A DNA stretch of 64,000 bases from Intestinibacillus sp. Marseille-P6563 (GTDB taxonomy: Bacteria; Bacillota; Clostridia; Oscillospirales; Butyricicoccaceae), in the NCBI RefSeq assembly GCF_900604335.1, contig NZ_UWOD01000001.1, positions 558,001-622,000 on the forward strand, read 5' to 3'. The notes under the pieces are model-generated. The model was not told the origin of the DNA. It saw only the letters and a program-made list of their open reading frames with translations, and ran no database searches. Position numbers and translations under genes: made by a program. Positions 1 through 6,001 of the stretch are shown here, in pieces. Each line of letters begins with the position of its first letter. Within the stretch, counting starts at the first letter, position 1.

Positions 1-432
1 CCTTGCGGGGTATGCGTGATTTACGCCCACCAGCGCCCCGGCTTAACGGGGTTCTCAGCTTCCACGAAATTGAAAAACAGTCGATTATCAGTCATGCTGT
101 TTTCGGTTTCCGACCCTTTTTGGTCGGTACTTGGTGTCGCCACTCAGGATGCTAGGCGACGCGTGCAGGCCGTAATACGTTATCATCCATTCGCATTCGT
201 GCCTTAAATCCCTTACGGGAGATTGAGTAGCAGAACGGTAAATTTGTTGTGGATAGGCGGTTGCTCATTCCGCCTAGTGTCCTAACTTTGACCTTCCGTG
301 GTTTGTGGGTCTCAAAAATCGCCGTTTACCCACTCATTCGCCACGTTCGAAATTCTGACGGCTCTATCGGTTTTTATCCGCCCGGCTTTCACGGGTAGTT
401 CGTCAACTAGCTCCGCCGTGTACTTTGGCGGA
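1..432. other. ORF-free prophage stretch with short hairpins
   Basis: No convincing protein gene is visible on either strand. The stretch carries several short GC-rich inverted repeats, for example around 34-51 (gccccgg/cgggg) and 390-398 (cccggctttcacggg). It sits just downstream, in transcript sense, of the minus-strand tRNA array. It may be part of the tRNA precursor or a structured non-coding RNA. No function can be assigned. Confidence 0.4.
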
Positions 433-509
433 TGGTGCCATTGACTGGACTTGAACCAGTGACATACGGTCATTTACGCCGATTGCTCTACCTACTGAGC
501 TACAATGAC
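433..509 (-). tRNA. tRNA-like gene, anticodon uncertain
   Basis: Read on the minus strand there is a 7-bp acceptor stem (gtcattg with caatggc), discriminator A and encoded CCA, a canonical D arm (gctc/gagc) and a canonical T arm (actgg-ttcaagt-ccagt). The anticodon arm is poor: only three central pairs form, and the loop reads gtaaatg, so the anticodon cannot be called safely. At 77 nt it is near normal length. It is either a degenerate phage tRNA or one with an unusual anticodon arm. It belongs to the minus-strand prophage tRNA cluster. Confidence 0.6.
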
Positions 510-515
510 ATGTGT

Positions 516-559
516 GGGGAGTCAACATTACTCGACTCCCCGTCCGGCATCCACCGGAC
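516..559. repeat. Two adjacent perfect hairpins
   Basis: ggggagtc/gactcccc (516-541) is followed directly by gtccgg/ccggac (542-559). They lie between the tRNA-like gene at 433-509 and the long tRNA-like module at 572-763. They may be processing or folding elements of the tRNA precursor; no poly-T run marks them as a terminator. Confidence 0.5.
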
Positions 560-571
560 CTCTCTGTTATA

Positions 572-763
572 TGCGGGTGATGATTTGCACATCACATGGT
601 TGATACTGCCCGTGGATTTGCTAGACCCCATCAGGGTACGGGAGCGTACTTTCATCGAACCTTCCGTTTAAGCGTCTACTTTTGCAACCACGCCATTTGT
701 GTGTGTTCAGGCCATTCGGTTGCTTTACATCGCCACACACTAACGCTCTATTCCGCCACCGCA
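572..763 (-). ncRNA. Long tRNA-like RNA module, copy A
   Basis: On the minus strand this 192-nt segment starts tgcggtggcggaa, which resembles the acceptor/D-arm start of bacterial tRNA-Leu. It ends with a T-arm-like hairpin (tgatg-tgcaaat-catca) and a strand (ccgca) that pairs with the 5' end. About 130 nt of extra sequence lies between, including the block agtagacgctt. A second segment (2320-2490) has the same 5' start, internal block and 3' end. It begins 3 nt after the CCA of tRNA-Gly. The T loop is not the canonical TTCRANY, so it is probably not an ordinary tRNA. The function is unknown; the call rests on seen pairing and the two-copy comparison. Confidence 0.45.
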
Positions 764-766
764 TAT

Positions 767-840
767 TGGAGCACGAAACGGGAGTCGAACCCGCGTTCCC
801 GGCTTGGAAGGCCGGTGTACTACCGCTGTACGATTCGTGC
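767..840 (-). tRNA. tRNA-Gly (anticodon TCC)
   Basis: A full cloverleaf of 74 nt including encoded CCA. The acceptor stem is gcacgaa/ttcgtgc with discriminator T, the anticodon stem ccggc/gccgg has loop cttccaa, and the T arm holds gttcgac. It is one of two Gly-TCC tRNAs in the prophage cluster and is followed 3 nt later by long module A. Confidence 0.92.
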
Positions 841-1197
841 ATGTGCCGGTCTTTCCCGGCTGTCATCCGTTTTTCGGGAACGGCATTCCATATTCATTCA
901 CAAAAACTGTATGCAGCAAAAATCAAACGGTGTTCAAATAACCCTGATCTCTAATCCTGTTCACGGATTACCTCCTTACAAAACTTTAGAATGAATCTTC
1001 TGGCGAAATGCGAATTTGTCGTATCTGGCAAATACGCGCTGGCCCGCCGCAGCCGACTTACATCTTCATATCTTTTGCGTCACAAACAAACTGACTACAT
1101 CGTTTCATTTTTCTCACCTTTCTTTCCCGGACTTTTATCCGTAAAACCTATCGCCGCGTCCTCATGCAGACTAAGCGATCATATTTATTCACGTATT
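841..1197. other. ORF-free spacer in prophage tRNA region
   Basis: About 360 nt between tRNA-Gly and the small phage gene at 1198. No conserved protein, tRNA fold or strong terminator was recognised. It presumably contains the 3' untranslated region of the minus-strand phage genes, which are transcribed towards the tRNAs. Confidence 0.35.
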
Positions 1198-1440
1198 TCA
1201 CGCAGGCTCGTATGTCTTTTGAAATATATCCGGTTTGCATGGATAAAATTCTCGATTTACACCCTTAATGATATAGTCTCCCACACTTGCATGAAGGTTC
1301 CCTTCTAGTGTATGAATCACTAAACCTACTTTCGGTATGATTTCAAACGATTCCGGGTCAATAAATTCGCATATTTCTGCATGGTTTGACCCATTCCATT
1401 GAACTGCATCAATTACAACAGGTTTCTTGCGATATTTCAT
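1198..1440 (-). CDS. Small conserved phage protein (PGDYIIKGV-type)
   Basis: An 80-residue protein beginning MKYRKKPVVIDAVQWNG and containing GDYIIKGVNREFYPCKPDIF near its C-terminus. This start and this motif are typical of a small protein family very common in phages and prophages of Firmicutes; its biochemical function is not established. I chose the ATG at 1440, preceded by a ggag ribosome-binding site, over an in-frame ATG four codons upstream. It lies in the same orientation as the tRNA array, consistent with one late or middle phage transcription unit. Confidence 0.8.
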   Translation of the reverse strand: MKYRKKPVVIDAVQWNGSNHAEICEFIDPESFEIIPKVGLVIHTLEGNLHASVGDYIIKGVNREFYPCKPDIFQKTYEPA

Positions 1441-1516
1441 ATCAATCTCCATTTCATTTTACAATCAATACTGGATTGTAAATCATTTGATCGAACATTG
1501 TGCTACGCTGACATGA

Positions 1517-1876
1517 TTACTTTTGCAAATCGTATAAGCTACCTACTATTTCAATGTTTTCCCATGCGTAAAACCTGCCATCGTACCTACTTAAATGAAT
1601 TGATTTGTTCAATCTTTGTTTCATCCATTCATCAGCCTTTTTAGTAAGAGAAATTTCTCCTGGAAGCAATTGGATAATGTTGTAGCAGTCTGTTTCTTCT
1701 GGTGAAATACATTCTGTGCTATGTTGCTGTTTATAAACAATAACATAGCCAATTGGTCTTTTTAACAATATTGCTTGTCCATCCCAAATTTCTTTTCCAA
1801 CTACACCTTCGGCAATGATATCGCCTTCTCGTAACGTTATACCATGAATATCTTTTCTTGGTATCGCTTCTCTCAT
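1517..1876 (-). CDS. Small phage-type protein, possibly YopX-like
   Basis: A 119-residue soluble protein. The N-terminal DIHGITLREGDIIAEG and the C-terminal WENIEIVGSLYD resemble the ends of YopX-family phage proteins, which carry a GDI-type start and end near EVIGNIYE; this is a weak resemblance only. The strong Shine-Dalgarno gaggtgagg lies just before the ATG. The gene is upstream of the 1198-1440 gene in the same orientation, with a 76-bp gap. No catalytic motif is visible and the function is unknown. Confidence 0.6.
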   Translation of the reverse strand: MREAIPRKDIHGITLREGDIIAEGVVGKEIWDGQAILLKRPIGYVIVYKQQHSTECISPEETDCYNIIQLLPGEISLTKKADEWMKQRLNKSIHLSRYDGRFYAWENIEIVGSLYDLQK

Positions 1877-2237
1877 TTCCTCACCTCTTACATTTTTAAT
1901 ACAATAAAAAGGATGATATTACAATCTACAACCTGTTCACATTTTTGCTACTTAACGCCTAGACGCACATTATTTTTGTCAGCTTATATGCTATTAGCTG
2001 AACTTTCCCGTGTTGGTCTGCGTTGCCACACACAAACTCTGCTTCCACACCTCACATACTTTGCAATCAGGAATCACCCTTTTCATCACGGTACTTTTCA
2101 ACCTCGCGCATGTGCATATGTCGCAACCGTTATCCCATTCGGTTGAGGTTAACCCATATAATTTTCAACGTGCCGCTTTCGCACAGCGCACACGCAAGAC
2201 CCGTTCGCGGTGTTTTTCGCCTGTGGTATCATACATC
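1877..2237. other. ORF-free spacer between phage gene and tRNA-Thr
   Basis: About 360 nt with no credible reading frame. It includes the ribosome-binding region of the 1517-1876 gene and short inverted repeats. Apparent frames across it encode low-complexity or tRNA-derived sequence and were discarded. Confidence 0.35.
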
Positions 2238-2313
2238 TGGAGCCAATGGTGGGACTCGAACCCACGACCTGATGATTACAAATCACCTGCTCTGCCATCT
2301 GAGCTACACGGGC
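2238..2313 (-). tRNA. tRNA-Thr (anticodon TGT)
   Basis: 76 nt with encoded CCA. The anticodon stem ggtga/tcatc closes the loop tttgtaa, giving anticodon TGT. The D arm (gctc/gagc) and T arm with gttcgag are canonical. The acceptor stem gcccgtg/cattggc has one mismatch, as is common for phage tRNAs. It is followed 6 nt upstream in window coordinates by long module B. Confidence 0.88.
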
Positions 2314-2319
2314 ATATTA

Positions 2320-2490
2320 TGCGGCCAAGGATTTGCACCCTGGATGGATGTTTTTACTTATCCAAGCCGTCTTGTGTCCTTAAAAGGTTACACATCCTCC
2401 GGTCAAGCGTCTACTATTACCGTTCAGGCTGTCGCCCGTCTGGTTTTACCGTCCCACGCGGTACGTAGGCCGTCTATTTCCGCCACCGCA
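2320..2490 (-). ncRNA. Long tRNA-like RNA module, copy B
   Basis: A 171-nt minus-strand segment sharing its architecture with copy A: start tgcggtggcggaa, internal agtagacgctt, a T-arm-like hairpin caggg-tgcaaat-ccttg and terminal ccgca pairing with the start. The sequence between the shared blocks differs in length and content, so the two are diverged homologues and not a recent duplication. It lies directly before tRNA-Thr in transcript order, so both modules touch tRNA genes. The RNA class is unknown; options include a tRNA with a large insertion or a tRNA-mimic RNA. Confidence 0.45.
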
Positions 2491-3459
2491 CAAATTCTGT
2501 GTGTATTCCGTCTTTCAGCCGTTCCAATGGGACGATAGCGCACACAATCGCATCCGGCATCTGATGATTTTTTATCACCTCTATACAGAGCCGCTATCGT
2601 CTAACTCAACCGCATAGCGACATATTTAGTGGCGGATAAGTTTAACCTCAGAACGCTTCTCTCACCAGCATTCCTATCTACTCTACATCGAGTAGACCCC
2701 AACTTCCAAAGGGTGCACATTATATACTCTACCACCGACAGGTCAGCACTTACCCATCTATCACTATATCGTGTGACTACTACGCCAAACAATCAGCAGC
2801 TTTTTTATATCTCATGTTGGCGATCAACCCAAGCGAGAATGGAGCCACGCATACCTGACCGTTTGGTTATAAGCGTTAGACAAGCTGTGTACACTATTTG
2901 GATATGTTTCCATGCCTTTAACACTTGTCCCACGGAATTTTACCGTGCCATCATACACTCATTTTTGGCTGAGCAACCTTAAATGGCATGACCATTATAT
3001 GAATCGAACCTCGCTTTTGGATAGGTCACTTCTGCCAGCCTGCTAACCATCTTCTACTCCTGTCGGCATCGAACTTCTCTTACTCGGTGCCAGATCAGGG
3101 GAGCAGGTTCACCAAAGGCAGTCTTTTCATCTTCTTTCGCTGCAAATACACAGACTCCATCGTTACAGTTATCCTCAGTATATCTGCATACCGTATATAA
3201 ACGGCATACAAGGGCTGTGCTGTGTTAAGGACGTTCCTTTCTGTTTATAGCCTTGGCCTTCGGCATCAGAACATTTACAGCTTCATCTACATTTACACGG
3301 GCTTGGAACCGTTATCCCAATATAGAGGGTGTTGCGAAAACATACATCGTCATATACCAGGATAGCTGTATTAAATTAGGTATTTACTGATGCTCCCATC
3401 GCTTGGAAGCTTCCCTCCATCCGCGTTCCTTGGCGTATTCTATACCCTCAATACCTAAA
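2491..3459. other. 969-nt ORF-free stretch inside the tRNA array
   Basis: No convincing protein gene. Scattered tRNA-like T-arm fragments (for example gaatcgaacct near 3001 and catcgaactt near 3067) occur without a complete cloverleaf. Long non-coding stretches between phage tRNAs are where large structured RNAs such as GOLLD and ROOL are known to lie, so such an RNA is possible. I cannot fold or match it by eye. Confidence 0.35.
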
Positions 3460-3533
3460 TGGAGCCAATGACGAGAATCGAACTCGCGCACTCAGATTGG
3501 AAATCTGATGTTCTACCATTAAACTACATTGGC
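3460..3533 (-). tRNA. tRNA-Gly (anticodon TCC), second copy
   Basis: A 74-nt cloverleaf with encoded CCA. The acceptor stem gccaatg/cattggc is perfect, the anticodon stem tcaga/tctga has loop tttccaa, and the T arm contains gttcgat. It differs in sequence from the Gly-TCC tRNA at 767-840, so the two are not a recent duplication. Confidence 0.92.
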
Positions 3534-3604
3534 ATATTGCCGTCTCTTCCAGCTGTCACCACGGGTTTTCATCGTGTCCGACACAAAGTATCGAGCCGCT
3601 ATCC

Positions 3605-3692
3605 TGGCGGAGCAGGAGGGATTCGAACCCTCGCACGTTCATCACGCCTCACAGTTTTCAAGACTGCTCCCTTACCACTTGGGTACCACTCC
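3605..3692 (-). tRNA. tRNA-Ser (anticodon TGA)
   Basis: An 88-nt class II tRNA with encoded CCA. The anticodon stem gcagt/actgt closes loop cttgaaa (anticodon TGA), a long variable arm is present, and the T arm is gaggg-ttcgaat-ccctc. The acceptor pairs ggagtgg with ctgctcc through two G-T pairs. Confidence 0.9.
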
Positions 3693-3696
3693 TTAT

Positions 3697-3789
3697 TGCA
3701 GCGTGCAGGATTCGAACCCGCGATGCCCAGTCTCCACACGAAAAAATCCGGCGATCAACCAAGAGTCTTGCCCGCTTGACCAACGCTGC
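3697..3789 (-). tRNA. Class II tRNA-like gene, anticodon unclear
   Basis: A 93-nt structure with a perfect acceptor stem gcagcgt/acgctgc, a D arm (gtc/gac), a T arm gcggg-ttcgaat-cctgc and a long variable region. The anticodon arm cttgg/ccgga has a mismatched first pair, and loop ttgatcg would give GAT, which does not fit a class II tRNA. No CCA is encoded, unlike its neighbours. It may be a degenerate Leu, Ser or Tyr type tRNA. Confidence 0.5.
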
Positions 3790-3794
3790 GTGTT

Positions 3795-3816
3795 CCTCCC
3801 CGCGTCTGCGGGGAGG
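3795..3816. repeat. GC hairpin between tRNAs (copy 1)
   Basis: cctccccgc-gtct-gcggggagg, a perfect 9-bp stem. A sister hairpin cctcccc/ggggagg lies at 3952-3972, so the tRNA-like gene at 3877-3948 is bracketed by two similar hairpins. A role in precursor processing is only a guess. Confidence 0.5.
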
Positions 3817-3876
3817 GTATGGGTATGATAAGGAAAGGAGATATTTTGTCGCAGAAACTAGCGACAGGCTTGAATA

Positions 3877-3948
3877 TGGATTGCGCCATTAGAGAATCGA
3901 ACTCCACATCGCAACTATACGTTACATGTTTGCCATACATTGGCGCAT
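3877..3948 (-). tRNA. Degenerate tRNA-like gene, possibly Ile (TAT)
   Basis: A 72-nt structure on the minus strand with an acceptor of six pairs (tgcgcc/ggcgca), a short D arm (tgt/aca), a T arm tggag-ttcgatt-ctcta and terminal CCA. The best anticodon arm is tgtaa/ttgcg with loop cgtatag, giving TAT, but position 33 is G instead of the invariant U. It is probably decayed or highly modified. Confidence 0.4.
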
Positions 3949-3951
3949 ATT

Positions 3952-3972
3952 CCTCCCCGGCTGCTGGGGAGG
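3952..3972. repeat. GC hairpin between tRNAs (copy 2)
   Basis: cctcccc-ggctgct-ggggagg, a 7-bp stem that matches the stem of the hairpin at 3795-3816. It stands immediately outside the 5' end of the tRNA-like gene at 3877-3948. Confidence 0.5.
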
Positions 3973-4109
3973 TGAAAGATAGGGAAAAGAGAAAGAAAAA
4001 GAGGTAGGAAATTCTGTCCCCGCTTTTGGGGTACGGGGAATTGCCTGAACCACATGGCAGCATGTATCCATGTAGCCCAAGCGTGTATGGTTGCGCCATA
4101 CAGAAAAAA

Positions 4110-4188
4110 GACGGCGCAATCCCCACCAAATCACACTACGAGTACATTACACACGTACTTAGTGCGGTTTGGCGCGGATTGCGCCGTC
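4110..4188. repeat. Extended 79-nt imperfect hairpin
   Basis: A 13-bp outer stem (gacggcgcaatcc with ggattgcgccgtc) encloses nested inner pairings ccaaa/tttgg, cacta/tagtg and agtac/gtact, so the whole segment can fold as one rod. It lies upstream of the first minus-strand tRNA, between the tRNA array and the element end. It could be a structured RNA leader, a remnant tRNA-like RNA or a DNA site. Confidence 0.55.
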
Positions 4189-4305
4189 TGTAACTGTATT
4201 ATATTCCTTCTTCTGGCGAAAGTCAACCATTTTTTCATTTCATTTTTAAAGTTTTTTTACGCCAACATACCGCCTGATACACTCCCGAAAACCAAGTATT
4301 TTCTT

Positions 4306-4327
4306 ATTGCTAATGTATTGCTAATGT
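4306..4327. repeat. Tandem 11-bp direct repeat near element end
   Basis: attgctaatgt occurs twice head to tail, about 35 bp inside the tRNA-Pro fragment. Short direct repeats at this distance from an attachment core are what arm-type binding sites of tyrosine integrases look like. The integrase itself is not in the window, so this reading is an inference. Confidence 0.4.
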
Positions 4328-4362
4328 ATACGCAAAAAAATCAGGTATTCCCGTAATTTTTG

Positions 4363-4412
4363 CTTGACTGGGGGTCAAGAGGCCGCAGGTTCAAGTCCTG
4401 TCACTCGGACCA
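4363..4412 (+). other. Attachment-site remnant: 3' part of tRNA-Pro (GGG)
   Basis: The sequence contains a complete anticodon arm (cttga-ctggggg-tcaag, anticodon GGG), a T arm (caggttcaagtcctg), the 3' acceptor strand and CCA, but no 5' half, D arm or acceptor partner. A 3' tRNA fragment of this size is the usual footprint of an element that integrated into a tRNA gene and carried a replacement 3' end. It marks the right boundary of the prophage-like element; the intact tRNA-Pro should lie beyond the left edge of the window. Confidence 0.75.
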
Positions 4413-4420
4413 AAAGATAG

Positions 4421-4463
4421 AAATCCGAACTTAATCTTCCAAGTTGGAGATGGGTTCGGATTT
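4421..4463 (+). terminator. Terminator downstream of tRNA-Pro site
   Basis: aaatccgaac pairs with gttcggattt and is followed by cttcttttt. It is most likely the original terminator of the tRNA-Pro gene, left on the chromosome side of the attachment site. Confidence 0.65.
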
Positions 4464-4507
4464 CTTCTTTTTACAGAAAATCTGGATTTAATCCGATAAA
4501 CGGAAAA

Positions 4508-4547
4508 AAGGCGGGCCTTCCTCGTTGATTTGAGGAAAGCCCGCCTT
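4508..4547. terminator. Strong bidirectional hairpin
   Basis: aaggcgggc...agcccgcctt with further cttcctc/gaggaa pairing, an A run on one side and tttt on the other. It separates the tRNA-Pro region from the minus-strand mobilization genes and may mark the outer edge of the mobilizable element. A second hairpin without a T run (atcaagtgc/gcacttgat, 4625-4651) follows. Confidence 0.65.
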
Positions 4548-4667
4548 TTCGTGTGTAAACATCTCATATAGTAAATATTGTTTGAAAGTCCCCTTTGGCA
4601 TAAAGATGATTTGGCAGTATGTATATCAAGTGCCCGAAGTGAGCACTTGATCGGAGATTGATTCGTT

Positions 4668-4850
4668 TTATCCAGCTTTAGCCATATGCTGTTTCAGCTG
4701 TTGTTCCTCCTTCCACTGGGCAAACTGACGCTGTCCTTCTTCGCTGGCGTAAAACTTTTCAATCTCCGGCAGCAGCACGCGAGCCAAAGCCTCCATCTCG
4801 TGCTGCGGAATCCCGGTACCGTAATCATTTACCTTTTTCTTTTTTGCCAA
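4668..4850 (-). CDS. Small mobile-element protein next to mobV
   Basis: 60 residues starting MAKKKKVNDYGTGIPQHE: a basic N-terminus, then an acidic/amphipathic helix-rich body ending in EEQQLKQHMAKAG. Short proteins of this kind with a DYGTGIP motif are frequent beside relaxase genes in Firmicute mobile elements; no function is known. I chose the TTG at 4850 because a good ggagg site lies 8 nt upstream, while the longer frame would overlap the relaxase gene and lacks such a site. It is transcribed downstream of mobV. Confidence 0.65.
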   Translation of the reverse strand: MAKKKKVNDYGTGIPQHEMEALARVLLPEIEKFYASEEGQRQFAQWKEEQQLKQHMAKAG

Positions 4851-4912
4851 ATGGTGTACCTCCATAATAGATTTGCATATACGTACAAAGAAAAAGCCGC
4901 CACATATGGCGG

Positions 4913-5896
4913 TCACAAGTTTTGCTCAATAGGCCGCTCCTTTCTCCCGGAGCCGCGGGTATACACATCCAGAACTTCCTTTGGGATACGATCAAGAACC
5001 GCCACAGCGTCAGCATAGTCCCGCCGCAGCTTGGCATCGGCCAGCTGCTTTAAAGTGCTTTCCTGAGTCGCTTTTTCCAGAGACTGCTCCAGTTGAGCAT
5101 TCTCCTGTTTCAGCTTTTTGTTCTCCATGGTGGTTTCCGTAAATGCCACCTGATATTTCTTCATGAGGTTGTACATCCGCTCCACAGCCGGGATATACTG
5201 ATCCATAAAAGCGGCAATCTCGGCAGCTCTGCTTTTTGCGTTAAAGGCTCCAATACCGGCCAGCAGTTCCTCCAGCTTGGCCTTCTGTTTGAGCAGGCGG
5301 GTCATCTCCTTGAACACTCTGGGCGGAATGTGTTCACGTCCGGTCTGGCTGGCGCTTTCTCCACGCTCGAGGTCGGGATATTTCCGCACCATGTGCTCCC
5401 AGAATTTGTCCTGCCACTGGGTCAGCTTTTTCTTGTTTCCCACGATTTCCTTGGCGCTGAGCCTGCCATCCGCAGTCAGCGGGACAAAAGAAAGGTGCAT
5501 ATGGGGCGTTTTCTCGTCCATATGCACCACAGCTGATATGATTGTTTTGGGGTCTTGGCTTTGCTGGAGAAAGGTCAGCGCCTCTTGAAAATAGGCTCTG
5601 ATCTCAGATTTCTTCTTTCCTCGAAAGAAGTCCGGTGTGGCCGTTACTAGGGCTTCCACGACTCGAACACTGTCTGACCGGGTACGGCAACCGGCTTCTT
5701 TGATCTGCCGCTCCGCCTCCGCACGATATTTTCGTTTCGGCTCGATCAGATGGAAATTATACTTACTCCTGCTGATGTCCACATCGGGATTGCTGGCGTA
5801 TTTCTCTTTGGTGCGCTCGTTGTGGGCTTCAATATTCCCGATCTCCGGTCCCTTGTACTTGGCAAAGCGGAGAATGGCATACTGCGTCTTACTCAT
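4913..5896 (-). CDS. MobV-family relaxase (Mob/Pre)
   Basis: 327 residues of the Mob_Pre family, which nick the transfer origin and pilot single-stranded DNA during mobilization by a helper conjugative element. The metal-binding histidine motif HMDEKTPHMH is at about residues 125-134, in the usual place. The C-terminal 100 residues are a charged coiled coil (LKQENAQLEQSLEKATQ). Upstream lies the region with GTACGTAC palindromes that may hold the transfer origin. No type IV secretion genes are visible, so the element is mobilizable and not self-conjugative within this window. Confidence 0.92.
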   Translation of the reverse strand: MSKTQYAILRFAKYKGPEIGNIEAHNERTKEKYASNPDVDISRSKYNFHLIEPKRKYRAEAERQIKEAGCRTRSDSVRVVEALVTATPDFFRGKKKSEIRAYFQEALTFLQQSQDPKTIISAVVHMDEKTPHMHLSFVPLTADGRLSAKEIVGNKKKLTQWQDKFWEHMVRKYPDLERGESASQTGREHIPPRVFKEMTRLLKQKAKLEELLAGIGAFNAKSRAAEIAAFMDQYIPAVERMYNLMKKYQVAFTETTMENKKLKQENAQLEQSLEKATQESTLKQLADAKLRRDYADAVAVLDRIPKEVLDVYTRGSGRKERPIEQNL

Positions 5897-5898
5897 AT

Positions 5899-6001
5899 GT
5901 TGTCCTCCTTTTTCCGTTTCTCAAATTACTGTGTGAATTGCTATAAAGAGCGTACAGCGGTCAATCAAAGTGTACGTACGTACAGCGTCCGCTCCCCGAT
6001 A
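5899..6001. other. Candidate transfer-origin region upstream of mobV
   Basis: A short gap between the relaxase and the D5 helicase gene. It contains actgtgtgaattgctataaag, loosely like the nick region of MobV plasmids (tagtgtg followed by an A/T arm), a duplicated cgtacagcg (5951 and 5979) and the palindrome gtacgtacgtac at 5972-5983. The same 12-bp palindrome recurs at 6034-6045 inside the end of the next gene. Position next to mobV supports an oriT; the exact nick site is not identified. Confidence 0.4.

Noticed and set aside
432-994. Frames across 432-994 on both strands
   Set aside because: They overlap tRNA and tRNA-like structures and carry typical antisense-tRNA peptides such as VPLTGLEPVTYG.
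2010-2538. Plus-strand frames encoding GGTRTHDLMITNHLLCHLSY-like sequence
   Set aside because: This is the well-known artefact of translating the reverse complement of a tRNA gene (here tRNA-Thr at 2238-2313); no ribosome-binding site or family supports a protein.
3459-3828. Plus-strand frames with MTRIELAHSDWKSDVLPLNYIG and similar
   Set aside because: They are antisense translations of the tRNA-Gly and tRNA-Ser genes and not real proteins.
4363-4412. Complete tRNA-Pro gene
   Set aside because: The D arm and 5' acceptor strand are absent; the preceding AT-rich sequence cannot supply them.
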